Assembly (NCBI GenBank): GCA_947492525.1
Contig: CANLNQ010000009.1
Coordinates: 1-64,000 of the forward strand
Direction of reading: 5' to 3'
DNA: 64,000 nt
Source: an uncultured Granulosicoccus sp.
Lineage (GTDB): Bacteria; Pseudomonadota; Gammaproteobacteria; Granulosicoccales; Granulosicoccaceae
The notes beneath the pieces were generated by a model that saw only the letters and a list, made by a program, of their open reading frames with translations, searched no databases and was not told the DNA's origin. Below are positions 1 to 9,636 of this stretch, in pieces. The first letter of the stretch is position 1; every line of letters starts with the position of its first letter. Made by a program: the position numbers and the translations under genes.

Positions 1-44
1 ACACTGAAATTGGCCTTCTCCGCATCGACAAAGGCGAACCTCAT
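1..44 (-). CDS. IS3-family transposase OrfB, 5' end only (cut by window edge)
   Basis: Reading on the minus strand, an ATG at 44-42 overlaps the orfA stop by the four bases ATGA and opens MRFAFVDAEKANFSV, which resembles the usual start of the DDE integrase subunit (OrfB) of IS3-family elements. Only 14 codons are inside the window, so whether the catalytic domain is intact cannot be seen. Confidence 0.6.
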   Translation of the reverse strand, partial: MRFAFVDAEKANFS

Positions 45-342
45 GTCGACTCCTTGGCGAAGAAGGCCGCCGCCTTTTTCAGGATTTCGCGCTCCTGCTT
101 CAACACACGGATCTCGGCCTGCAATCCCCTGAGCTCTTGCTTTCGGCCTCGTGCGTCACCAGACGACCCTTGTCACTTTGTTCTGCCAACTTGATCCAGC
201 GTCTGACCGCCGATTCGGACAGGTCCAGATCCCGGCTGATTTCGTTGACTGACTTCTCACCTCGAGCCACCAGATCGACTACATTCTGTTTGTACTCGGC
301 GGTGAAATTGCGCCGTGCTCTCTTGCTTTTCGATTTTTTCAT
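41..342 (-). pseudogene. IS3-family transposase OrfA, frameshifted
   Basis: The small helix-turn-helix subunit of an IS3-family transposase. The ATG at 342 opens a basic N-terminus (MKKSKSKRARRNFTAEYKQN) and a helix-turn-helix around EISRDLDLSESAVRRW. The reading frame then breaks near 130-137. After VTHEAESK the frame runs into an unrelated tail and an early stop, while the next frame continues as LRGLQAEIRVLKQEREILKK and then AAAFFAKEST, the usual leucine-zipper end of OrfA, stopping at 41-43. Adding one base (AGCAAGAG to AGCAAAGAG) restores the frame, so this looks like a one-base deletion. I see no A6G-type slippery site at the break, so programmed frameshifting is less likely. The stop overlaps the OrfB start. 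Confidence 0.75.
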
Positions 343-381
343 AGGACACCTCTGAACTTCGTTATCGCTCTAAGAGGGTGT

Positions 382-555
382 CTACGAAACCGGCGGAGGT
401 CCATTCCGCGATGAGTAGATCTGTGTGGCTTGTACTTCGAGCTGCCTGGCAGCCTCGGTAACTCCCCATGTTTCGGAGAGCTTTACTGCGTCCTTCTTGT
501 ATTCGTCGGAACGTACGATGCGTTGCGTCTTCTTGGTATTCTTGCGTGTAGTCAT
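382..555 (-). pseudogene. Second IS3-family OrfA, N-terminal fragment
   Basis: A 57-codon minus-strand frame from ATG 555 to TAG 382-384. It encodes MTTRKNTKKTQRIVRSDEYK followed by a predicted helix-turn-helix (WGVTEAARQLEVQATQIY), again the N-terminal part of an IS3-type OrfA but different in sequence from the copy at 41-342. The family-like sequence stops at about 404, where TGGACCTCCGCCGGTTTCG, a plausible terminal repeat of the neighbouring element, begins. The leader before this ATG (GCGATA...GAGGTGTCCCATG) resembles the leader of the first copy, so the two elements are related. Confidence 0.6.
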
Positions 556-1365
556 GGGACACCTCAGTTGCGATAGTATCGCTTAACTGACTGTCCATTG
601 GTTCAGGGGAGGAACAATGAGACAGGGCTGGGCTGCAGTGACTCGATATCCGCTGGCTTTACGGCGATAAAGTCGGATGAGGTTGCACCCGCAATCTATG
701 GAGGCTGTGTCGCTGATCGAGATCGCCAGCAACGGAACGTTGCTAGAGAAAGATCTTCCTGCCGCTAGAACTCCGCAGCGCTCAAAGCAGAGTTTGCGAA
801 TCGGGCAATCGGTCGAGCCCATTCGTCGGCGTTTCGCCGAGCACGACGTTATTTCATAACAGTCTTCTCGTTGTTGACGAGGGGTACTGTTCAGGTGTCA
901 GGCTGCGTAGGCAATACTGTGGTCGATGCACCGCTTAGACTGAAAATAACTCTTATTGTTAGTGAAAAAAGCATAGATCGACATATCAACGCTTGTAAAT
1001 TGCAAAACACACTGAGCCCCAGATAGCTTACTGCTAATACTCATACGCTTGATACGGTAATACTATGTGATTGGGTATCTGCGAAATATCAATAATTTAA
1101 GGTATCGACCGATCTGTTTATTACACGTGGTTACCTATATTCGATTAAGGCACGAAAATTAATAACTGTGTAGCAGGCATCATTCTTGCACTTTTCAGCT
1201 CCGTGCCTGCGCATTGACTTTAGTGCCAACAATCTCGAAGTGATTGCTTTAGGCCAGCAACCAACTCGTCAGCTCATTTTTAGTGAACGGCCGGTGGAAA
1301 TATATGCGCCCCGTCTGACAACAGCCTTCGTCGTAACTTAAGACAGATCCAGAAGCCTAATACAT
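556..1365. other. Gene-poor stretch between IS remnants and glycan block
   Basis: About 810 bases with no gene I can support. Short open frames exist (a 60-codon plus-strand frame at 677-859 and a 79-codon minus-strand frame at 583-822), but neither matches a family I know and neither has a convincing ribosome binding site. From about 930 on the sequence becomes AT-rich, in keeping with the following gene, and probably holds that gene's promoter; I could not pick one with confidence. Confidence 0.6.
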
Positions 1366-4300
1366 ATGAATATTCTTACGAATTCTGATTTCTCTGGGAT
1401 GGTAGAAAAACCGAGTCGGAAGAATTTCTGCCCCGGTTGGAAGATTTCATTTGCAGGTTCGCCTTCTGATAACAAGTACGATTGTAAATACGAAGGGAAC
1501 GGGTTGTCACGGCGACTGGTAATAACCGTGAATGAGTTAGAAAAGTGGTTTCGAATTTATCAGCTGTTCAAGCTGGAAGAGGGTGTTGAGTCGCTTGGGC
1601 TATCAATAACATCCGCGCTCGCTGAGTCAATAAATGCAGAGAGCGCGATACGTATTAGAGTGATGCGTGTTGCTACCCGTTATAGCTTCGTAACCGCAGC
1701 ATCAATCGACACGAAATACAGTATACCGCAATCACCCCAGACATCAGACTATTCGGTAGATGTCAGTGGCCTCGATAAAAGTGAGCAATACGCAGTAGTC
1801 CTAGAGTTCGAACGGCCCACCAGTATCGCATTATGGTCAGTTGCCTTGACTCAGTATGACAGGCGACAGAACACTCTTGTTCCGAGCCAGTTCAAGCAAG
1901 TCTTGACTGACGCTAGTAGAAGGAGTGGAATAGTTAGCGTTGCCGACACGGAGGTTTGTTCACTTGCAAACGAGAATAGTGATAGAAGTAGCTACAGAGA
2001 TTCCTTGCATAGCCACATGATGCTAACGACATTTCAAAAATATGAAAGCCGTATAGAGAGGCTGAAGAACAATGAATTGATCGGATGGTTTGCCAGTACG
2101 AAAAATCCATCTAAAGTATTTACAGCTGAATTATATATCGACGGGTTGCTATATGGGGAGCTGCGAAACGATGTCTCTCGCCCTGATCTTCTTAAGAATC
2201 ATAAAACTATGGGGCAGGGTGGATTTCGTCTAAAGATTCATAAGAGGCTATTTACAAAAAGAAAATACACATTCAGTTTGAAATACCCAGACAATACTTT
2301 CTCTAAATCTCAGGTTATTGAGTTATCCAACGAATACGAACAAACGAAGAGTTTTCGAGGGAATCTTGTCGACAACGAAGAAATAAATGGTATTGGTGTT
2401 ACTGTCATTGTCCCGGTTTACAACGCATTCAACGATGTGGTTGAGTGCGTAGAAAAGTTGAGATTAAACACTCCTAAGTCAGTAAATATTTTGTTTATCA
2501 ACGACCAAAGTAGTGATTCTCGAATATCTCCATTTCTCGATGAGTTGGATGGGGTTGAGAATTTTAAGGTTCTGAATAATGAATCTAATATGGGATTTAC
2601 TAAGACAGTAAATAGAGGGATCGGTCACGCGGTAGGCCAAGATGTGGTCTTTCTAAACTCCGATGCTAGAGTTACTCCTGGCTGGATACAGAGTCTCTGT
2701 GCTGTAGCCAATATGTATCCTAACGTGGCTACCGTTACGCCACTTTCAGACAATGCAGGAGCATTCTCAGCGCCTGATTTTGGTCAATTCAATGCGTTAA
2801 AGGGTGGTGGGACTGAAGACGAATTTGCGGAGCTAGTTCGTAGGAATTCTGCAGGTATTTGTCCAGAAATACCGACTGGTAATGGCTTCTGCCTTTATGT
2901 GCGCCGATCTTGTATTGATGAAATTGGAATGTTAGATGAAGAATCATTTCCTAGAGGGTATGGTGAGGAAAATGATTTTTGTATGCGAGCGTTAAGGGCT
3001 GGATGGGTGCACTTACTTGATGATTCTACATATGTTTTTCATGAGAGGTCGGCAAGTTTCGGAGAGGAAAAAACAGATCTTATCAAGAGAAGCAAGGCGA
3101 TTATCCATGAGCGATATCCAGAATATGCTCAACTTGTCAAATCGTTCAAATCACCTGCGATGAACCTAGTTCGCTACCGGGTTAGAATCGCACAGAACGA
3201 AGCCTCCTCAACGGGTTTGCAGTTGCCTAGGGCGTTATATGTTTACTCTGGGTTAACCGGTGGAACTCCCCAGACGAACAGAGATTTGATGCGCGGGTTA
3301 AATGGTGTTCTGGATACTTGGACACTTCGATGCGACTCTCAATTCATTTTCTTGGAGCGCTTTGACGGTAAATCTAGCGAAACAATAGAAACGCACGAAC
3401 TAGAGGAGGTGATAAACCCCCTAACGCACATATCTATTGAATATGACAAAGTTGTGCAGGCATGGCTTAAAAAATATAGATTCAAATTAGTTCATATACG
3501 TCATTTGCTATGGCATAGTATAAGTTTGCCTAAGCTGGCTAAAATATCCGGTTGCGATGTGGTTTTATCATTCCACGATTTCTATACTATTTGTCCGACA
3601 GTGAAGTTGCTTGACGGCGAATCGAATTACTGCGCTGGAGACTGCAGTAAGGGTAGTGGAAGTTGTTTGGCTGATTCATGGCAGGGAGTTAATTTTCCAA
3701 ATCTTCGAAATGAATGGGTTGTTCAATGGAGATCGATGTTTGGAAAAACATTCGATTACGTAGATGCGTTTGTTACTACATCCAGAAGTGCCGCTGACAC
3801 TATGTCGAAAGCATACCCAGGAATTAAATCTAGACTGTCAGTAATTCCTCATGGTCGTGACCTTGCCAGAGGTTCCTCTAGTTACATTCAACCACAGATT
3901 GGTGAAGTAATCAGGGTGCTTGTTCCTGGTAATATATCCATAGCTAAAGGATTGAAGGTAATAAAAGACTTGGTGGAAGTAGACAGGTCTAGTAGGCTCG
4001 AATTTCATATTCTGGGGAAGGTTAGCAGTGAAATTGTGCTGCCTGATTCCGTGATAGTGCACGGAATATATACGCGTGATGATCTTTTAGAAAAAATTAA
4101 TAATATTGCGCCGACGGTGGGAGCAGTTTTTTCTATCTGGGACGAGACATACTGCCACACGTTGACAGAAATGTGGTCAGCTGGCCTGCCGGTTATAGTA
4201 TTCGATTATGGTACTCTTGCAACGCGTGTAAATGAGAGCGGTGCTGGTTGGGTTCTTGATCACTCGAGTATTCCAAAATTATATGAAAATATAGTTAGGT

Positions 4301-5499
4301 CCGTAGAAAACTTTGATGATTATAACGCCAAAAGATTGGCTGCAGCAAAATGGCAAAACACGGTTGGTCTTGTAAACTCATCGTCACTCATGGCCTTGAA
4401 ATATCTGAATGTGTATCAGAGTTTAAATAGTGAAGATGGCGAGGTCGATGGCGTGTCTCGGCTCGGTTTGTCGTCTGGTGGGCAACGGTCAGCTGGGGCT
4501 AACAATATTATCGCTGTTGTTCATGATAAATTTGAATCGATCGAGTCGAGAGATTCTGTTTTGACACTGGCAAAATTTTCTAATTATTACGGCCGAGAAT
4601 TTCAATATTTCAACTGTTCAGTGTCAGAACTGGTTGCAGGTGTTGAAACAGGTGAACTGCAAAGTGCGATAGTGTTAAACGAGCACATAGATGAGTCGTC
4701 TAGTTCAATAATAAAGTCGCTTGTAGATATAGGTAAGCTTGCTGTGGTGGAGCTAGGTAGTCAGGGTTTGATTGGAAGTAGTTCACTGATAGCTAGTGCC
4801 GGTGACGTTAGCAATTTGGAGTACTCTCCGAGTGCGCAATTAATGCCGTCATGTTGTTGGGCGAATGTCGATAGCAGGAGAACTAATTATAGGCATCGAG
4901 ATGTTGTTGCTATATATTTCGTCGATGATATATTTGTTTCAGGTAGTAATGTTGGGAAGCAGAATACAGAGCTGCTATTTATAATCGATGAGTTTAGGAG
5001 GGCCACTTTAGAGGTTCCGAACTTGAAATTGAAAGTAGTTGGTCCTAGCGGGTTAGATGAGGGGCTGGATTATGAGTGGTTGGAGTATCACAGCCCGCAT
5101 AAAAAAATTGATTATAAGCAGTATGTTAATTGGGTGTTTAAATTGACAAGGTGTGTGGACTTCGGTTTAAGCCCCTCAATAGAAGAAAGTGATGCGAGCT
5201 TAGATGAGGTTGTCTTTCTAGAGATGTCTCTACTTGGCTTGTCTGGTCTATATGGGGGCAGTAGCCAATTCGAGAAAATGGTAAAGGCTAGTGGCACTGG
5301 CTCCGTTGTTAAAGGTCGCGGAAGCTGGTCAAGTGCCATAGTGCGTGCTGCAGAGAGGTATCAGCAGATGCGAGTAGAAGGGTCGCATGCAAGAATTTGG
5401 GCTGAAAAAAACCGTTTGGCTAATCATAATGCTCTGTCTTTGTTCGACAAGTTTGTATCTGAAAGTCTCTCTTCGCGTGCCAAAAGATTAGCAGCATGA
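1366..5499 (+). CDS. Multi-module glycosyltransferase (GT2 + GT4 + GT-B-like)
   Basis: A 1377-residue protein with no signal peptide, probably cytoplasmic, for assembly of a surface polysaccharide or glycan. Residues 1-190 are an unassigned, possibly beta-rich region. Residues 225-320 (with GWFAS and FRLKIHKR) look like the linker domain often found before GT2 modules. A GT2 domain starts at about 345 (VTVIVPVYNA), with the DxD-region equivalent NSDA near 427 and GEENDFCMRALRAGW near 533. A GT4 domain starts at about 621 (YVYSGLTGGTPQTNRDL), with VPGNISIAKG near 854 and EMWSAGLPVIVFDYGT near 935. Residues 1046-1370 look like another, divergent GT-B module (FLEMSLLGLSGLYGG near 1284). The gene is much more AT-rich than the rest of the window and uses AGA, ATA and TTA codons freely, which suggests transfer. 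The sugar donor and acceptor cannot be told. Confidence 0.8.
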   Translation: MNILTNSDFSGMVEKPSRKNFCPGWKISFAGSPSDNKYDCKYEGNGLSRRLVITVNELEKWFRIYQLFKLEEGVESLGLSITSALAESINAESAIRIRVMRVATRYSFVTAASIDTKYSIPQSPQTSDYSVDVSGLDKSEQYAVVLEFERPTSIALWSVALTQYDRRQNTLVPSQFKQVLTDASRRSGIVSVADTEVCSLANENSDRSSYRDSLHSHMMLTTFQKYESRIERLKNNELIGWFASTKNPSKVFTAELYIDGLLYGELRNDVSRPDLLKNHKTMGQGGFRLKIHKRLFTKRKYTFSLKYPDNTFSKSQVIELSNEYEQTKSFRGNLVDNEEINGIGVTVIVPVYNAFNDVVECVEKLRLNTPKSVNILFINDQSSDSRISPFLDELDGVENFKVLNNESNMGFTKTVNRGIGHAVGQDVVFLNSDARVTPGWIQSLCAVANMYPNVATVTPLSDNAGAFSAPDFGQFNALKGGGTEDEFAELVRRNSAGICPEIPTGNGFCLYVRRSCIDEIGMLDEESFPRGYGEENDFCMRALRAGWVHLLDDSTYVFHERSASFGEEKTDLIKRSKAIIHERYPEYAQLVKSFKSPAMNLVRYRVRIAQNEASSTGLQLPRALYVYSGLTGGTPQTNRDLMRGLNGVLDTWTLRCDSQFIFLERFDGKSSETIETHELEEVINPLTHISIEYDKVVQAWLKKYRFKLVHIRHLLWHSISLPKLAKISGCDVVLSFHDFYTICPTVKLLDGESNYCAGDCSKGSGSCLADSWQGVNFPNLRNEWVVQWRSMFGKTFDYVDAFVTTSRSAADTMSKAYPGIKSRLSVIPHGRDLARGSSSYIQPQIGEVIRVLVPGNISIAKGLKVIKDLVEVDRSSRLEFHILGKVSSEIVLPDSVIVHGIYTRDDLLEKINNIAPTVGAVFSIWDETYCHTLTEMWSAGLPVIVFDYGTLATRVNESGAGWVLDHSSIPKLYENIVRSVENFDDYNAKRLAAAKWQNTVGLVNSSSLMALKYLNVYQSLNSEDGEVDGVSRLGLSSGGQRSAGANNIIAVVHDKFESIESRDSVLTLAKFSNYYGREFQYFNCSVSELVAGVETGELQSAIVLNEHIDESSSSIIKSLVDIGKLAVVELGSQGLIGSSSLIASAGDVSNLEYSPSAQLMPSCCWANVDSRRTNYRHRDVVAIYFVDDIFVSGSNVGKQNTELLFIIDEFRRATLEVPNLKLKVVGPSGLDEGLDYEWLEYHSPHKKIDYKQYVNWVFKLTRCVDFGLSPSIEESDASLDEVVFLEMSLLGLSGLYGGSSQFEKMVKASGTGSVVKGRGSWSSAIVRAAERYQQMRVEGSHARIWAEKNRLANHNALSLFDKFVSESLSSRAKRLAA

Positions 5500-5638
5500 G
5501 TGATCGTTAATATATATTTGGTCAAAAATCAAGCAATTGATAGTAAAGTTGACTGCTGTTAGAGCATTTCAATACGGTGCGCGATTTATACGTCGGATAA
5601 GTGCTGGCACCTCAAAATTTAGATTTTAAGGGTAGATT

Positions 5639-7558
5639 ATGTGTTCAGCTAAATCAGTTTCTCTGGAGGGAAGCGCGAAGGATAAATGCGAGATAATGCG
5701 TTCATATGGGCTGGATATGGCTGAGGAAAAGGCCAACCAGGTTGCGAGTGACTTTTCATTTGAGGCGCCGACTAGACGCTGGAGAGCCACATTCCATGGC
5801 AAGTCACATATGGGTGCATTTTCCTATGCCGCTGAGAGCAATCTGTATAATACAGTTGTCGGACGCTATTGTTCATTGGCGAGAGAGATAAATGTCGGGC
5901 AGTTAAATCACCCTACGAATTGGCTCTCAACTAATCCATTTCAATATCAACAGTCCTTTAGGATCGCGGCTGGAGATGGATTTCAGTTTAAGCACGAGTA
6001 CGACAACTATATCGTAAGTAGTCAGAATTCCATGCTCGCAAGAAATGCTTTGAAGTCGCATACTGAGATTGGGCATGATGTGTGGATTGGCTTTCGTGCG
6101 ATCGTGACTGCAGGGGTGAAGATTGGACACGGTGCGATAGTCGGTGCCGGTGCCGTGGTGACTTCTGATGTGCCTCCTTATGCTGTCGTCGGCGGCGTTC
6201 CTGCTAGAGTTATTCGCTATCGGTTTAGTTCAGAGGTAATCGAGAAACTGTTAGAGTTGAATTGGTGGGACTTTGCGCCATGGCAGCTGTCAGGAGTCAG
6301 GTTTAGCAATATTGATGATGCGATTGAAGACGTAGAAAAGATGCGTTTAGAATCTGTGGAGCATTATGCGCCTGAGTACTGGGTTGTCAAATCAGGAGAG
6401 ATGCAACAAAGTCTAATTGTGCCTGCAGAGTCTGGCTATATATACAGGGATATTGCTTTTCGTGCGGTTAAAGTCGCTTGTCGAAGTATGACCGATGAAA
6501 AGCATGAAATGAATGAGAATGTAGCGATGTATTCAACTGTAGTTCCTGAGGCTGCAATTGAGAATTCGCGATACAGGCTAGATTCTAGGTGTGATGCTAA
6601 ATCTTCAAAGTACAGTGATTCCTTTCGCGCTCCAGCTATATATTCTTATATTATTGATAATGGTATTCTAATTGGGCAGAGATTCTTTTGTTGTAGTCTG
6701 GACAGACCTACTATTTCTAATGCGAGGATGTATTTGGCGAATGAAGACATTCTGCTGGAAAGGGCGAAAAATACAGAAAGGTTGATCGCGGATGAAGATC
6801 TGGTGTACGTGGTTGGCGGAAACATTGGATGTATGGGGTTTTATCATTGGATGTATCAATGTTTGCCAGCAATTATTCACGCAACAGAACTCCTCGAGAG
6901 CAAAGGGGTTCGATATAAAATTGTAGTTCCACCACTTAATTCATGGAGAGCTAGAACCCTAGAAATATGTGGATTTGATAAATGTGACTTAGTTGTTCTG
7001 AGGCATGAGCAAACTATTGTAGGGACAAAGCTCTTCTACACAACATTGTTAAGTGGTCAATACACGTACGCGCCGTCAAATTTAATATTTGATCTTTTAG
7101 AGAATTACAAATCAAATTGCCTGGAAGCTGTTGCCGATGATATATATTCGGAAAAAATATATATAACTAGAAAGGACGCGGAAAAGCGTGGTCTGCTAAA
7201 CGAAGAAGAGCTTTGTTTAGCACTAAGACAGCGTGGATTCAAGGTTGTAGCGCTGACTGAAGTTAGTCTAGAAAAACAAGTGGCAATTTTCAGCAATGCG
7301 AAGATAATAATATCTCCCCATGGGTCAGGTTTGGTAAACTTGATGTTCTCCGATAGTGAGGCTCATGTCGTAGAAATTATGCCAGAGCATTTCATTAATC
7401 CGTGTTTTTTTCGTATTGCTCAGCACAGAGGAATGTCATATGAGATGGTTTTGTCTAAAACTATCTCAATGGAGTCTCGCCATAATTGCACGTCGAGGGT
7501 AGACGTTGCGCGTGTATTGGAAGCGTTGGATAATTTCATAGACTGCTTGGTCGCGTGA
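5639..7558 (+). CDS. Fusion of hexapeptide acetyltransferase and GT61-type glycosyltransferase
   Basis: A 639-residue protein. Residues 50-215 form a CatB/xenobiotic-type left-handed beta-helix acyltransferase: [20 protein letters not shown] at the start, then [20 protein letters not shown] and [20 protein letters not shown], ending in [12 protein letters not shown]. Residues about 380-635 resemble the DUF563/GT61 glycosyltransferase family: [19 protein letters not shown], a conserved IYITR, and [14 protein letters not shown] followed by VVEIMPE. The protein may therefore both acylate and glycosylate the same glycan; that is inference. It lies 139 bases after the large glycosyltransferase on the same strand and shares its AT-rich composition, so the two were probably acquired together. 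The start is the ATG at 5639; an AAGGGT lies just upstream. Confidence 0.8.
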   Translation: MCSAKSVSLEGSAKDKCEIMRSYGLDMAEEKANQVASDFSFEAPTRRWRATFHGKSHMGAFSYAAESNLYNTVVGRYCSLAREINVGQLNHPTNWLSTNPFQYQQSFRIAAGDGFQFKHEYDNYIVSSQNSMLARNALKSHTEIGHDVWIGFRAIVTAGVKIGHGAIVGAGAVVTSDVPPYAVVGGVPARVIRYRFSSEVIEKLLELNWWDFAPWQLSGVRFSNIDDAIEDVEKMRLESVEHYAPEYWVVKSGEMQQSLIVPAESGYIYRDIAFRAVKVACRSMTDEKHEMNENVAMYSTVVPEAAIENSRYRLDSRCDAKSSKYSDSFRAPAIYSYIIDNGILIGQRFFCCSLDRPTISNARMYLANEDILLERAKNTERLIADEDLVYVVGGNIGCMGFYHWMYQCLPAIIHATELLESKGVRYKIVVPPLNSWRARTLEICGFDKCDLVVLRHEQTIVGTKLFYTTLLSGQYTYAPSNLIFDLLENYKSNCLEAVADDIYSEKIYITRKDAEKRGLLNEEELCLALRQRGFKVVALTEVSLEKQVAIFSNAKIIISPHGSGLVNLMFSDSEAHVVEIMPEHFINPCFFRIAQHRGMSYEMVLSKTISMESRHNCTSRVDVARVLEALDNFIDCLVA

Positions 7559-7587
7559 TGCGTGTTAATTTTTTGAAGGTTTTACAA

Positions 7588-7660
7588 GTAGACGTCTCGA
7601 CTTGATCTGACAGTTACCGGGTTTAACCTAGTGTCTGTCAGATCAAGTCGAGACTTCTAC
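7588..7660. repeat. 26-base inverted repeat with 21-base spacer
   Basis: The arms at 7588-7613 and 7635-7660 are reverse complements with one mismatch. The arms contain CTCGACTTGATCTGACAG, with TGTCAG facing the spacer. It sits 30 bases after the GT61 fusion gene and 90 bases after the convergent DUF2264 gene. No T-run follows on either strand, so it is not a normal intrinsic terminator, although it would fold as a strong hairpin. It could be two insertion-sequence ends left facing each other, or a small non-autonomous element. Confidence 0.85.
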
Positions 7661-7749
7661 ATATGATGGCAAGCAGAGTGCAGACGGCAAGTATGCCGCC
7701 TGCCTTTTGAGAGGCGAAGTTCGTGAGATGTCTCCCAGACCAGAAATGG

Positions 7750-9636
7750 CTAGTAATCGTCAGGCACGGACGATACGGGAATTTGACTGGCTTGTTCTCT
7801 CAACTGCAGTAATTCTTCCAATGTGGGTCTCTCGGGTGCATCCGGCATCGGAGCATCGGATACGGCCTGTGCCAGTACGGCGCAACCCAGCCAGTGAGTG
7901 CCCGGCTCCAGATGTGCGGACAATTGCGGTACCCAGCTGCGTGGATACAGAACATTGGTATTCGGGTTGGCCTTGTTGATTCGTGGGTCACGCGGGATAT
8001 CGTAAAGGTCGACCAGGATCGACACATCCGATTCAGTGGCAACCCTTGCAATGCCGTTCTCTTCCACGCTCTCCAGTGGCGGATGATCATTCCGGGCTAT
8101 CGAAAAACCCCCTTCGCGCGTGTCGATCGCCATGCTGTTTACCACCTTGTGAATGCGTATATGCCATGGCGCCCGCGGTAGCAGCCAGGTCTCGATATCG
8201 ACTCCTTTCATGGGAGACCAGCAGGAGTACAGCACGCCGTCACCGATGCGCGCGTCAGTTTCGCTCAGGCGCACTCGAAAATGCAAGCCGTCATCAGAGC
8301 AGGCCAGCATATTGTCGAACGGACCGGTTTTGAAACTGCGTGCGTCATTCTCGACAGAAAAACCATAGCGCGTCGAATAGGCAAACTTGCTGTACTTCTC
8401 GGCGCCCTGACGAAACTCCACGCCCTGCTGGCCACCACTGAGTACGGTCACATTGCCCGGCTCTTCCCATTTGATCATGCCAGGCTGTGTCAAGGTCACC
8501 ACGCTCGTATCGATTTCCGGTGCTGCCTCTTCGGCCTGCCAGAAAGGGTGATCCTCAGCCAGAGCCAGAGGCAGGAAGGCTTTCATGGCCCAGTAGGGTG
8601 AGCCCGGTGAATTGTAGGCCTCACTCATCAACAGGTTGGGGTAGGCGTAACCGACTGGCATGATGCCGTCCCGGTCACACATGGGCTGTTTCGACCAGTA
8701 GCGCAGATTTCTGGCCCAGTAGCCTCGCGTCTCATTCCAGGGCAGGGCTTCCACGTCGGCGAATGCCAGAGCACCCCAGATGCCAGCGTGCGCAAAGCGG
8801 TAGGTCAGGGATCGGCCGAAGGGCAGGGCAGCGCCATCACTGGCAAACCAGTGCTTGATCGACGGGGTAAATGCCATGGCATCTTCCAGAAAACGGTCAC
8901 GTCGATCATCATTTTCCTGGCCGTGTCCGTCACCCAGTGCGGCGTAGATCAATCCGTAGAAGTGCATGGCAAACGGAATGTAATGCTCGGCACGCCGACG
9001 CTGTCCATCCCGAAACCAGCCGTCCTGCATACGGCAGGTTTCCAGAAAATCCAGATCAGCCTCGATGATGGAGCGATCGTAGGGCAGGCCAACACGGTCC
9101 AGTCCCAGCGAGACCAGTACGTGAAAAAAGTGCCAGTTGTTGGGAGCCGGGGTGTTCTCGAGGGAATCAGTCAGCCACTTGCCCAGATGATCTCGCCCTT
9201 TTCCCGGCAAGCCATCCCAGAACGTTTCGGGTGCCAGAGCCAATGCAAAACCGATGGCTGCGCTTTCCACAATGCGTTGGTCGCGGTAGTTGGTCGGTCC
9301 CCAGTAATCGACGTGGGCCGGGTCGGAACCGTGGGCCAGACCTTCCACATACAGTTCGGTGGCGTCGAATGTCGATCCGCCTGCTATCAGCGGAGCGAGC
9401 CCCCAGAGCGGTCGAGCCAACCCTTCAAGATCCGCTGCCGCTTCGTGGAAATGCGCACCGGTAACACCCAGTCGCAAGCGGCCTCGGCCTTCGGAAAACC
9501 AGGGCGTGAGCGGCGTCATCAGATCGATGGCTGCGCGCACGGCATCATCACGATCGATGAAGGGATTGTCGGCTATCGGATTCAGCACAGACTGTGTTCT
9601 CTTGTGACTTTCAGGAGGAGGTGGCCTGACCGACAC
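7750..9636 (-). CDS. DUF2264 family protein, probable glycan-degrading enzyme
   Basis: A 628-residue protein matching my memory of the DUF2264 family: an N-terminal helical region with GRLRLGVTGAHFHEAAADLE and LARPLWGLAPLIAGG, and a long middle with many Trp and His residues (NNWHFFHVLVSLGL, HWFASDGAALPFGRS), as in alpha/alpha-toroid glycan enzymes. The C-terminal third is beta-rich. I recall that some DUF2264 members are grouped with glycoside hydrolases (GH154, glucuronidases), but this is from memory. No clear signal peptide is visible, so it is probably cytoplasmic and acts on imported oligosaccharides. The ATG at 9636 lies inside the LacI gene's 3' end (26-base overlap), so the two are likely translated from one transcript with the upstream transporter. 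Confidence 0.75.
   Translation of the reverse strand: MSVRPPPPESHKRTQSVLNPIADNPFIDRDDAVRAAIDLMTPLTPWFSEGRGRLRLGVTGAHFHEAAADLEGLARPLWGLAPLIAGGSTFDATELYVEGLAHGSDPAHVDYWGPTNYRDQRIVESAAIGFALALAPETFWDGLPGKGRDHLGKWLTDSLENTPAPNNWHFFHVLVSLGLDRVGLPYDRSIIEADLDFLETCRMQDGWFRDGQRRRAEHYIPFAMHFYGLIYAALGDGHGQENDDRRDRFLEDAMAFTPSIKHWFASDGAALPFGRSLTYRFAHAGIWGALAFADVEALPWNETRGYWARNLRYWSKQPMCDRDGIMPVGYAYPNLLMSEAYNSPGSPYWAMKAFLPLALAEDHPFWQAEEAAPEIDTSVVTLTQPGMIKWEEPGNVTVLSGGQQGVEFRQGAEKYSKFAYSTRYGFSVENDARSFKTGPFDNMLACSDDGLHFRVRLSETDARIGDGVLYSCWSPMKGVDIETWLLPRAPWHIRIHKVVNSMAIDTREGGFSIARNDHPPLESVEENGIARVATESDVSILVDLYDIPRDPRINKANPNTNVLYPRSWVPQLSAHLEPGTHWLGCAVLAQAVSDAPMPDAPERPTLEELLQLREQASQIPVSSVPDDY

Noticed and set aside
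677-859. 60-codon plus-strand open frame next to the IS remnants
   Set aside because: No recognisable family, no ribosome binding site, and it lies in a remnant-rich stretch; left unannotated.
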